A stretch of DNA of 64,000 bases from Papaver somniferum (taxonomy: Eukaryota; Streptophyta; Magnoliopsida; Ranunculales; Papaveraceae). The translations under genes and the position numbers were made by a program. The notes under the pieces were generated by a model. It searched no databases. It was not told where the DNA came from and was given only the letters and a program-made list of their open reading frames with translations. Positions 48,869-59,257 of the stretch are shown piece by piece. Location of the stretch: positions 34,909,702 through 34,973,701 of the forward strand of contig NC_039361.1 of assembly GCF_003573695.1 (NCBI RefSeq). Direction: 5' to 3'. Within the stretch, counting starts at the first letter, position 1. The number at the start of each line of letters is the position of its first letter.

Positions 48869-49839
48869 GTTGTGTCATCACAACACAACAAAAGTTCAGC
48901 TCTCTCTGATGGACACCAAAAACATTTCATTGGCTACGTAACCTTAACCTTTCTGTGGATAACTCTAAATAAATTCAACACTTGTAACTCCTCTGAATTA
49001 TTTCTCATATACCCTTTAAGACGAAAAGAAAAATCATGGATCAGGTGAAATACCCGCTTCTAAAAGAAAAACCAACTCGCTCTATTCTGCTCATAAAAAG
49101 CTTTGTTTCTTGTCTTCCATGATTCAGATCAAATGACTAAGATGGTAACCAGCCACAAATCTATTAACATTCTACTTTCACCTTTGACAGCTTTGTGAGA
49201 AGTAGAAAGATTGAAATGTGGTATCGAACCAAATATACCTGCAATCCACATCCAAGATCGAGTCGAAAAGGACAGTACCACAAAATATAATCAAGAGACA
49301 CTTCCGCGCTCTTACACAAGAAACATTTATTCGCAAAGAGCAACTTTAAATCTACTACTTGCTTTATCAAGAGTGGCATAAGCACCACAAAGTAGCTTCC
49401 AATTTAGAGCTGCTAGGGTAAGGTGAACAGTTCCCCTCAAAATAAGATTGACACCATACCTTGTGCAAATAATGGCCTTAGCAGACTTAACAGACAAAAG
49501 ACCTTATAATCCGTCACCTACACCTTACAATCATCCCCACCAAGTGGCCTCGGTAAATTCTCTAGATCAATACTAGCTTTAACCAAGTTATGTTTGTGGT
49601 GCTCTGGTATCATCATATTACCATCAACAATCAGTTCACTTACCGTAAATGACCTGTCTAGTTCATGGTTATTAATAGCATCAGCAATACTTAAATTCCT
49701 ATACCATATATCAAAATAAAGCAAAGTGGAATGACCTTCTCCAATTAAAACCTTGGTGTTATCAGCAACTGCTTGGTAATATTGGTTTTTCTAATATTAG
49801 AGAGAATATCCAATTTTTTCTCTTAATTTTTTAGGTTTT

Positions 49840-50455
49840 CAATTTTTTTTGTTAGTTTTGATCATTCCATTTTGATCAGGAATGGTGGAGACATATGATC
49901 GGATCCCTAGTTTGAATCCGAATGGTAAACATTTGTTTGCTGATATGGTAAAATCGAAAAGATCTTTAAATCCAACTAAGATCAATCTTTCAACTTTACT
50001 AAACTCCACGCCATTATGGGGTGAACCTGCTCTTGAGGTACCATATGATTTTTTTTATGAGGGTTGTAAAAGATTTCAGCATAGTCTCATTGTGGGGCTG
50101 AATTTTACTGGTTTGAATTTTATTGAAGTTAAAAAATCTTTAGAAACTCAGTAGAAACTTAGTGCCGATAATTGCAAGTTTTTACCAATGAGTAAGGAAT
50201 TTTTATTATTTTGCTATCAACTGAAGCGGACAAGGGGAAAATTTTAAATGGTCCTTCATGGATTGTATCGCAACACGTATTAAGTCTCCAGGATTGGTAC
50301 CCTAGTTTCAATCCGGAGAAGCAACGAACTTCTCAGGCATCTGTAGGGGTCAGGTTTCTAGTTTTGCAAGTTGAGCTGTGGACATAAAAAATACTCTTGT
50401 CTATAGGAAAAAATTTAGGTACTCCGATGGAGGTTGATGATAGAACCCTAAACCT
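49840..50455 (+). pseudogene. LINE ORF1 fragment (DUF4283-like), opposite strand
   Basis: The forward frame from 49882 reads MVETYDRIPSLNPNGKHLFA, then DMVKSKRSLNPTKINLSTLL, and PLWGEPALEVPYDFFYEG. It stops at 50152, and then in a shifted frame continues ILLSTEADKGKILNGPSWIV, SQHVLSLQDWYPSFNPEKQR and TSQASVGVRFLVLQVELW. These match the DUF4283 region of plant LINE ORF1. It is truncated before any zinc knuckle. The head-to-head position with the LINE ORF2 remnant may reflect a 5' inversion of one element. Confidence 0.75.
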
Positions 50456-50499
50456 AAAATGAAATGACAATGGTACCAAGTACACCGCGATCTTTTCGT

Positions 50500-50872
50500 A
50501 TCAACCTACTACAGACATACCTTGTATAATCTTAAAGAGACCAAAGACTATTTCAACAAGATGTATAGTTAGTAAATAACTTAAGTTCGTAACCGAACCA
50601 GTCTATGGGATCGTATCAAATTAATGTTTTTTAAACGTACAAGTGTATTTAATTTAAATATAAAGACAAACAATACAATGTGGAAGTAAAGTAAATCACA
50701 CGACACACAAGATTTTGTTAACGAGGAAAACTGCAAGACAGAAAACCCCTGGAATCTAGTCCAGTTTTGAATACTCTCGCAATTAAGTCGTTATATACAA
50801 ATTGACTACCGCAACTTAGTATAGTTGAGATCAAAAAAACACTGCTTCTTTACTAATTTACTTCAGTATAGA
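50500..50872 (-). repeat. 3' part of the Copia-like LTR, reverse fragment
   Basis: The reverse complement contains the CTGGACTAGATTCCAG and GTTTTCCTCGTTAACAAAAT blocks that lie near the end of the LTR at 52930-53000. It abuts the start of the forward LTR at 50873. Confidence 0.65.
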
Positions 50873-53293
50873 TAGAGCATTGCTCGGTCGAACTCGCAAG
50901 CGTTGGTATCTCAAGCTTGTTTGTCAATGTTAGTGATCAAAACTATAATTCTTGATTTCTAGTCTACTTATAGATATCTCGGACTATGATAGATTTTGTA
51001 GCTGAGCATTAGAATTCACTACGTTTATCATTGAAGACGAAGAACTACTAAGGAGAGCTTGTGGAACTTCATCAAGAAAAAGTATATGGAGACTGAAACC
51101 CATTTATCACTTGGAAATACTATTTCTACTCTATCTCCTATATTGAGACATAAGTCGTGTTACAATATAGTTTTATATTATACACATTTGAGATTTCGAG
51201 CTGAGTTTAACTCGCTTACATATTTCTCGGAATATGTGTTGACAAACTTTCGCTTCGTCCAAGTTCATCTTATATCTCGACGAAAGTCGAAAGATGATCA
51301 TGTGAAAATTGCCGAGTAACATCTTACATGGTTTGTGTGATACAATCATTTAATGTAGACTTGAAATGTTTCGTAATGATTATTTCAATAACTTGAAAAT
51401 TGCTTTGATGCTAATAGTGTGTGAAAACGGCTATTGTCATCCTCTAAGAAAGTTTCAATGATTGAAATAAGAGTTTAGAACACCTAACCATTATTGGATT
51501 ATGACATGTTGTGTACTCTTGCACATATGTGATCCATGTCCGGGAATCATAGTATGCGTACCTGTTGGTTTGAGAAGTCCGGGAACCTAAGTATACACAC
51601 CCGTATGCGTACTGGTGTAAGGTTCATGTCTGAGATTTTCTGCTGGGATTGGTGGTATGCGTACCCGTTCGCGTACTAGCGAAATCCAATTTCATTCTGG
51701 GTATTTCAAGTATGCGTACCTTTTCGCGTACTTGAAGGTTAAAGTTCTAAAATCGGTTTAGTACATGAACTAATACATTTATATAATAAGGAATGCATTC
51801 TTTGAAAACCGTGGCTATAATACTCATGAACTGATTCGAGTGAATCAAACCGATTTTGCTTCAATTGTGTTCTTGTATACTTCTATGAGAATATAGCAAT
51901 TGAACAACTCTTTAACTAGTTTCATTTGAGTCATTTGAACTAGTTATGGTTAAGATGAATAAGATTGATATGAGAGTATTCATATGGCTAACCTTGGTTA
52001 ACTATTGTTGAGCCAACATGGTGCACACGTTTAGGTACGGCTACATAAACCTAAACGAAGGTACATTTCATTTATGTGTAACAAGCTAAGTTCGATCTGA
52101 CGGTTGAAAGATATTAGCTTGAAACTAATCAGGTTTTCATCTAACAGTGAATATTGAATGCTTTGTTACCAAGGTAACTTAGATTGCAAACCCTGATTTG
52201 AAAACTATACAGGAGAACTCTAGCAATTGGGAAACCTAATCCCCACACCTCCTGTGTGATACTAATTGCATAAGCTAGCGTCGATTCTCCTTTAACCTTA
52301 GGTTTTTCACGAAACCATGTAGGTGAATGACTTGAAGACTTCATTGGGATCGTGAAGCCAGACCCAACTATTTTCTCTGTAGTTGTGTGATCCGATCTTG
52401 TTGTTTCTATCGTGTTTGAGTACGATCTTCTTTAAGATTGGCTCGAGATTTAATCTCCGATAGGCAAGATAAAAAGTAATCACAAACATCTTTGTCTCAT
52501 CGTTTATGATTCCACAATATCTTGTTTCGCCACCATATGATTAAGATTATTGTGAGGTGATTGATAATACTAGGCTGTTCTTCTGGAATATAAGTCTGGG
52601 TTATCAATTGGTTCCTGTTCACCTTGATTTATCAAAAAACGGAACAAAACTTGTAGGTATTTCTGTGGGAGACAGATTTATCTATTCCTATAGACTTTTC
52701 TGTGTGAGACAGATTTGTTTATCAAGTTTTCGACTTTGGGTCGTATCAACTCTTAATTGTGGTGAAATCAGCTAAGGGAATCAAGTGCGTAGTATCCTGC
52801 TGGGATCAGAGACGTAAGGAGCGCAACTGTACCTTGAATCAGTGTGAGATTGATTAGGGTTCAATTACAGTCCAGTCCGAAGCTCAATGGTAGTAGGCTA
52901 GTGTCTGTGGCGGCTTAATACAGTGTGGTGTTCAAATCTGGACTAGGTACCAGAGTTTTTCTGCATTTGCGGTTTTCCTCGTTAACAAAATTCTGGTGTC
53001 TGTGTTATTTATTTTCTGTATTATATTTTGTTATATAATTGAAATATCACAGGTTGTGCATTGAATCTATCAATTAGGAAATCCAACCTTTGGTTGTTAA
53101 TTGAAATTGATTGATCCTTGAACATTGGTCTTTGGTACCGTTCAAGTTATTTCTCTTATATTCAATCGGGCTCGCAAATTACTATTTGCTCTAGATTGAG
53201 TCTAACTGTCTAGTTGATTCTCTTGAAAGTATATTGGAGTTTGTCTATTCAGATTGCCAAACGAAATATTGGGTGTGGTTGTTAGACCCCCGC
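50873..53293 (+). repeat. Copia-like LTR, left copy (about 2.4 kb)
   Basis: It starts near TAGAGCATTGCTCGGTCGAA and ends GGTTGTTAGACCCCCGC, just before a Gypsy-type LTR insertion. It matches 59258-61239 over most of its length at high identity. It contains four GTATGCGTACC-type dyads (51545-51740). No tRNA-primer site is visible after it because of the insertion. Confidence 0.8.
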
Positions 53294-56200
53294 TGGTAGG
53301 CTTTGGGATATGTATACAATAAGAGCAAAGACAGCCTACAGTGATACCTGCAAGTGCACAGGGTCAGTTGTAGTGAATGTGCAAGGCAGGGTCGAACCAC
53401 AGAGACTTGGGTGTGAATTGAAGTGATGAAACAAGTGACAGTGAACAAGAAAATTCAGTGGCAGTGAGCCAAAGGCAGTGACAAGGAAACAAAGTGGAAA
53501 AAGTAGTGAAGAAAATGAAAACAGTGGGAATGGAAGTGTGATTCTAGGGTTAAGATTTCCCTTTCACCTAGCTAGTTCACCTAGGTTAAATCCTTGTCAT
53601 GTGGCTAGTTAACTACCTAAAATCCTTATATTAACCCCTAGCATTGCCAATCTGACTAAAGCATAAACAATCACAGGTCATTTAGGTTCCTAGGTTTCTA
53701 ACTAATATGGTTTGTTCATTCCTTAGATTATTACTAACTCCTAGCATTAATGGTCTGTTTAAAGCACCACTAATCACAAGCCAGTGAACCCTTGGAATAT
53801 CACTAACCTAAGTGTTTTGAGCTCAACAGGGTCTAACCCAAATGGCTAACCAACATGGTTCAATGGTCTTCTCACCCTAGTGGTGAATTAGAACATGTTG
53901 CAGTTAGGAGTCTTCATGGTTGTCAAGCATTAAGACTCAAAATAAGAGCATGTGAGTTAAACAGGGGAATTACAGGATCATGTGTAGAAACAATACAAAC
54001 ATGCTAATTAACACAAACATAACATGAACAATACATTCACATGATGAAACTGATATTTAATTGAAGAAACTAACATTTAAACAAAACCTAAGAACCAAAC
54101 AGTGAAGCATAAATTGAAATTGGAAAACAAAGAAATCTAAAACTAAACCTAATTGACACACTGGCTAGTCCAGGTATACCTAATAACAACACCCAAAGCT
54201 TCAATTTATACATGCGAGCTCAAAAAAATCAAAATCCCCAAAAATTAGGGTTTCACCAAAAACGAAATTCACTCACCTAACTCTCTGATTTCATCTCAAT
54301 CATGCTTCCTTCTCTTCTTCTCCTGCTTTTCCCATGCTCTAATTGCAACTCTATTCCAACCTAATCTACCAATTTCACCTCTAGGGTTTCTGATATCGGT
54401 GAGGCGTGAAATTGATAGATTAGAAGGCTATAAAGTAGGTGAAAGTGGTAGTAATGATGGGGTTTAGGGTTGGTAGGAGCCATGATGGCTTTGGTGGTGG
54501 ATGTGGTGGTGGCAGACGGAGCAGGTGGTGGTGATGGCGTCACTGTGCACAGAAGGGGGGAGAAGAGGATGGGTTTGATATTTTTGGAGTAGGGGGTGTT
54601 TGGTTGGGATGGTATAGGGTTAGGTTGTTCGAGTGTGAGGCGGGTACATCAAATCTTGATGTCTTGCGAAGCTGAGCCGTGGGATAATATCTTCTGGGAC
54701 GGATCTAACGGCGAGATGGAGACAGATCATGAGCGACCGTTGGATGCCTGATACAACGAAACTGACGGCTCAAGATGGAGTTAGGTGCTGTAGTGTTAGA
54801 CAGGAGCTTCAGACTTTGATGTAATGGCGATGCTGCGACCGTAGGATGCTGAGATGATCCAATCTGACGGCTAGAAAGGGAAACGGGTATGGATATAGGA
54901 AATGGACTTGGGTGAGGGTTTTGGGCATTGGGTATGCCAAGCCCATATCTTCTTTAAGAACAATTCTTCCTCTTCAAGCCCACTTCTAGCCTTTTGGTCT
55001 TGTGCACAACATTCTTCGTGGCTTCCTTGTGTAATTCCTCCCGGCTTTTCACCGCTTTTCTGCTCTTTTCCGCTCCACTATTCATCCAAACTTTATTTAT
55101 TACCTAAAAATGCAAAATTAATTAATAAAAATATTTATTCTTGAAAACAAAGAAAATACAGAATATGGGATAAAATGTAGAATTAATGCACAAAAGATGA
55201 GTTAAACGCCAAGAAAAATATATAGAAATATGCACTTTTTAGCACTCATCAAATACCCCCAAACCTGAATTTTACTTGTCCTCAAGTAAAACAAAACTAA
55301 GGAAATCCTACCTATACCACTGTCGCTGGTCTCTCGAATGCATTTAGCGTATGCACTAAGCCTTTTAAACCACTAAGTGTCCCTAGTGGACGAGTGAAGT
55401 CTCGTGAAGGTTTGCTTAGAACGTACCTACAAAATTCTAGGTCAAAATATAAGCTCAGATTCCATCAAATGTGACATGTGCAAGTCAGTTTAAGCTCACA
55501 ACAAAATGGAGATGTCAATCTAGCTATCAAAAGCACAATCCTAACACTGATAAGAAATAAGGACATGTGATAAGAGTGTAAAGTGTATCTACACATGTGT
55601 AAAGAAAGATTATGACTACTAATCACCAAGAGATAGTTTCTCAGGCTAAGAACCGAGGTCGAAATCTAGCTAGCTGTCCGGACTTTACGAAAATTGTGAA
55701 TGAGTTGGAGGTATTTCACAATTACTCGCGTTGTACATCAATGGCATACACCCTCCTTGCTTATTACAATGAAACAAAAAAATGACTCTTTACATGACTC
55801 TTATTTACATTGACTACTCTCTTTTATTTTTGGAACAAGAGAGGATAGAATTGATATATACTTGATTTTTTTTTTTTTTTTTTTTTTATGAATGGAATTT
55901 ACAACATGGTAACTCTTTTGATACATAGAGAGAAAGGAATAAAAATTACATGACACTTAGCAAGAGGTAGCCCTTTTTGATGCACCCAGTTAAATTCGAT
56001 GGTTGTCTTTCTTAATGTAACCTCCACCTTCTATCCCAACCAACCAAAGAACAAGCTAGTCAAGTTTTGTTCAGTATTCTAAAGTGATTGGAAACTAAAA
56101 CTTCCGATAGAACACCTCAAGGATGAGGCTATACATGTATTGGTAGATCGTGCGCGTGCAAGTTTCTTATCACTATGTGAATTGTGCTAGAATCAGGGTG

Positions 56201-57120
56201 CCTAAATATCTAGACTAAGACTCCTAATAAAAATACATATTTGCACAAGAGTCAACATTTCAAGGTAAATGAGCTCCATTTTTATGTTTTTTTTTCAAAA
56301 AGGAAGAGTTCAATTTTTCGATTATAGCATGATATCGTGGTACCTACTTTTCACCCCTAAACCTAAACTAAACATTGTCATCAATGTTTCTAAAGATAAA
56401 CATATTCATAACTTGGACATATCGGAAAAACATGTTGAGTTTTGAGAGAAAGGAAGGAGAATACCCGATTTGACGAAAGAAATAAACGAACTCCATTATT
56501 CATGGTTAGAATCCAACGTATTTCAGCCGCGATCGCCATGGGGTAGTAAGATATAAAGAAAAAGAAACTAAAAACTACCTACCAGATTATGTACAAAAAA
56601 TTCACTATATACATAAAGTCTAAAGAGTTGAGGATCAACCCAAAAGACAAAGTGTTGAAACATAGAAAGTTTCAAAACACTAAAATTGGACTTAAATGGG
56701 AGTGAGAGTGAAAAACCGAATGAATCACCCCTAAACCTAAATTGTTCAACAGGTTTACTTTTAAGCACAAAATCTTTTAATTTTAGGGGTTCAGGATTCA
56801 AAAGGTCTAACTCATAATGGACTGTTTTCGGGATGGGCAAAGAAATGCATTCCAACTGTGGCTCTTTAAAAGTGTTATATTTTGAAGCAAAATAGTCCAA
56901 GAAGACTTGGGAGGCACACAGTTCTAATCCTAGATTGGGAATTTTCAGAAAAGTTGGTTTAAAATTTTTGTTGCAAACCAAATCTAGGTTGGGTGGAATA
57001 ATCTCGATTTGAGATTTAGGTAAGAAAGTGGGTACATCTAAATTATTTTCATGGGTACGATCAACTGTGGCTTTCAAAGAACAAAATAATATTAAATTAC
57101 TTGACAAAAGTAAAAGTCTT
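53294..57120 (-). mobile_element. 3' part of a Gypsy-type element, nested
   Basis: On the reverse strand an internal region (57120-55252) ends in a purine tract GGTTTGGGGGTATT. This is immediately followed by an LTR that starts TGATGAGTGCTAAAAAGTGC at 55251 and ends ..CCTACCA at 53294 (1958 bp, TG...CA). This PPT-LTR junction and the 'ctcaagtaaaac' block just upstream are typical of plant Tat/Ogre-like Gypsy elements. The 5' LTR, gag and pol are absent. The insertion lies between the left Copia LTR and the Copia gag fragment. Confidence 0.75.
56568..57115 (-). pseudogene. Terminal ORF of the Gypsy-type element, 5' end truncated
   Basis: The reverse frame contains LLLLSSNLILFCSLKATVDR, IEIIPPNLDLVCNKNFKPTF, ECISLPIPKTVHYELDLLNP, EPLKLKDFV and RFRGDSFGFSLSLPFKSNFS, then FVFWVDPQLFRLYVYSEFF. 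Proteins of this kind occur between pol and the 3' LTR in some plant Gypsy elements. The function is unknown to me. The frame's apparent N-terminus (57194-57120) is the antisense of Copia gag sequence, so the annotated-looking start is a junction artefact. Confidence 0.55.
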
Positions 57121-57874
57121 TGTATCTCTGAAGATGATCTTACTGAGACTGATTCATCATATGAAGATCTTGACAAGTCAGTCTCCTTGATCACAAGATA
57201 GTTTAGGGATCTTCTTCTGAAGAGAAGTAAATGATTCTCCAGAGATAAACCCAGGTCATCAGTTAAACCTCATAATCGTGTTCCTCCTAAAAACATGGAT
57301 ATTGATGAGACTGATGACGAGGATATGCCTCAATGCTTTAAGTGTAAAGGTTTTGGTCATTTTTCAAATGAGTGTCCAAATTGTAAAAAATACACTAGGA
57401 ACAAAGGTCTAGATGCAACTCTTGATGAAATATCCGACAACTATGATTCTAATGAAGACGATAAGTCAAGTGTTGCACTTCTTTGTGAAAATATTGATTT
57501 TGATAATTGTAGCAATACATACATCAATCTTGATATTCTTTCAGAAGAAATCTCAACCGTTCTGGAAGAAAAAATGGATCTACCTGTTTCTACTGGAAAC
57601 TTTTTTTTTTCCTGATTTTTCAGGTTCCACTATGTGTCTAACCGCATATACATCTCGGAAGTCTGAATCATCATCCAGGTTGACATGCTCTTATTGTTCT
57701 CTCAAAGGTCATGAACTTTCAAAGTGTTTCAAGTACAAACACAAAATGAGATATGTCAACAAACTTCAACGAAGAGCGAATCGATTAGCAAACAAGCTCA
57801 AACTTGTTCAAAATCATCAGAGGTATGTAAAGCATCTCTTCTTCAAAGAAGTTAGTTTCGAAAGAAAAGTCTAG
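57121..57874 (+). pseudogene. Copia-type gag remnant with two zinc knuckles
   Basis: The forward strand encodes SEDDLTETDSSYEDLDKSVS, LITR, a stop, FRDLLLKRSK, a frame change, then MDIDETDDEDMPQCFKCKGF with GHFSNECPN (first CX2CX4HX4C). After a T-run slip near 57605, CSYCSLKGHELSKCFKYKHK gives the second knuckle. The basic helix YVNKLQRRANRLANKLKLV follows. Two knuckles in gag with an acidic spacer are seen in Copia elements. Protease, integrase and RT are missing downstream. Confidence 0.7.
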
Positions 57875-58335
57875 ATCATTAGAGAAAAATTTATGGTCTA
57901 AACACTATGAGAAACACAGCTCTATGAATTCCTTTCTAAAAGTTTATGGTGGACACATTTTTGTTCACCCCAGCACAACTTAATTGTGCTGATTGGTGCA
58001 TCTTGTCTCATGTGCCTGATTAAAAAAGACAAGTTTATGCACACCTCAGGCTTTTGGAAAAAAGAAAATTATTTTAGATGTTTTAATTTTTTCTTTTTTT
58101 GCTCAATTGAGCACTGTAAGTATCGAATTCATGTCTCTTTTCATATTTAATTGATATTGGAAAGGACTTCCTTGTGTAATCAATAAAAGAGGGTTATTGT
58201 CGACAATTCTACCCTCTTTAGGGTTGTAAGTTGTGCATGCATGAACTTATGTGTTTAAAAGTTCCGTAACCCTATATTCCTTTTTTCTTCTCTTGAAACT
58301 CTTTTTATCATAAGACTGTTTGTTGAGATTATCTT
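57875..58335 (+). other. Internal remnant of the Copia-like element
   Basis: Short pieces such as LIGASCLMCLIKKDKFMHTS are visible near 57990, but no continuous frame is present. It is probably non-coding spacer. Confidence 0.35.
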
Positions 58336-58557
58336 GTGATTTCCTCTCACAATTCCGCTCGTATGGATACTCCAAGCATTATGTCTTCTGATGGAAAAGA
58401 TGTTAATATGATTGTTAATCCATCAATCATGAAGGAAAAAGATAAATCTCTGTTACCTTCAACCTTGAAAAGAAAAAGAAGGAATGTGAGGAAGCCAAGA
58501 GTTGTTCCTTCAAATTCTCAGAAGTTTTCTGGTGTTCTTGAAGAGTTGATCAGGTGA
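58336..58557 (+). CDS. Unrecognised basic 73-aa ORF in the Copia-like element
   Basis: The ATG frame reads MISSHNSARMDTPSIMSSDG, KDVNMIVNPSIMKEKDKSLL, PSTLKRKRRNVRKPRVVPSN, SQKFSGVLEELIR. The KRKRRNVRKPR run resembles a nuclear-localisation or nucleic-acid-binding segment. It lies between the gag remnant and the right LTR, where extra genes of long plant Copia elements sit. It could equally be a chance frame. Confidence 0.35.
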   Translation: MISSHNSARMDTPSIMSSDGKDVNMIVNPSIMKEKDKSLLPSTLKRKRRNVRKPRVVPSNSQKFSGVLEELIR

Positions 58558-58559
58558 TT

Positions 58560-59257
58560 AATTAAGATTGGTTTCACTAATAAAAGTCATACCAATACAA
58601 AAGTCAGGCATTGTGAATAGTTTTACCAAGATACATAAACAAGTTATGAGCGGTCATACTAAACACACATATTGGTAATCCAAAGATTTGCAATGAATAA
58701 CAATACCAATAAGCCTAGCGATTTCCCTTTTGATTCATAAAAAAAGTTTATGAATTGTACTTCCTTTAAACGAATGTAAAACATTGTTTCCTAGGACGAA
58801 ATATTCACCCATACCCATACACATAGTCACAATATCATTCACGCGATTATGTCGATGTCTTATATACGAAGTTCAAAAGATAGGTGTTATACTTCGTATT
58901 ATAATTCCTTAATACTATGTCTAACTAGAGTATAATTATTCACAGCTTCGCAGTTATGTTTTCAATATGCACGACTTGAAAGATATTTTATGAATGAAAC
59001 AGTTCAAGTCAAAATATTACTAACCTCAAGTGAAAGGATGATGTCGTCGTTGTAGCTCTTTACTTCTTCACATTCTTCAAGTCTTCATGTAATACTTGTA
59101 AGTCTCATATCCTAGTAACTTTCTAGCTAACCTATACAAAGTTGACTCTTGTAAATAATCAAGCGACTCTTTAAATGAGTTTTGATTCACTAAAATATGA
59201 CAACCAAACTTGACATACCAACGCTTGGTGGGTTCAACCGAGCTATGCTCTAACAAA
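58560..59257 (-). repeat. Fragment of a related LTR, reverse
   Basis: The reverse complement starts TGTTAGAGCATAGCTCGGTT at 59257 and continues GAACCCACCAAGCGTTGG. It is similar to the start of the main LTR family but differs further in, so it is a sister family. It joins the right LTR without its first 70 bp or so. Confidence 0.6.

Larger units (their letters stand above)
46330..49775 (-). pseudogene. Old LINE ORF2 3' part, split by two DNA transposons
   Basis: On the reverse strand the order is: zinc-binding RT tail (NKCFLCKSAEVSLDYILWYC, near 49300), a linker reading EELQVLNLFRVIHRKVKV, a Cys-rich end (FWCPSERAELLLCCDD), and RNase H (ARRNPSIARVGVVVRD, near 48350). After the MULE comes the RNase H end (VVSSFTSSNISxFVRQ, near 46590). 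A 3' tail near 46330 shows the 'cttaataaaaaaag' type common in plant LINEs. The host parts are 49775-48877, 48363-48197 and 46652-46330. Many stops are present. Endonuclease and most of the RT are missing. Confidence 0.8.

Noticed and set aside
56568..57194. A 208-codon reverse frame as one intact gene
   Set aside because: The first 25 or so codons are antisense to Copia gag sequence. The frame is a junction product of nested elements.
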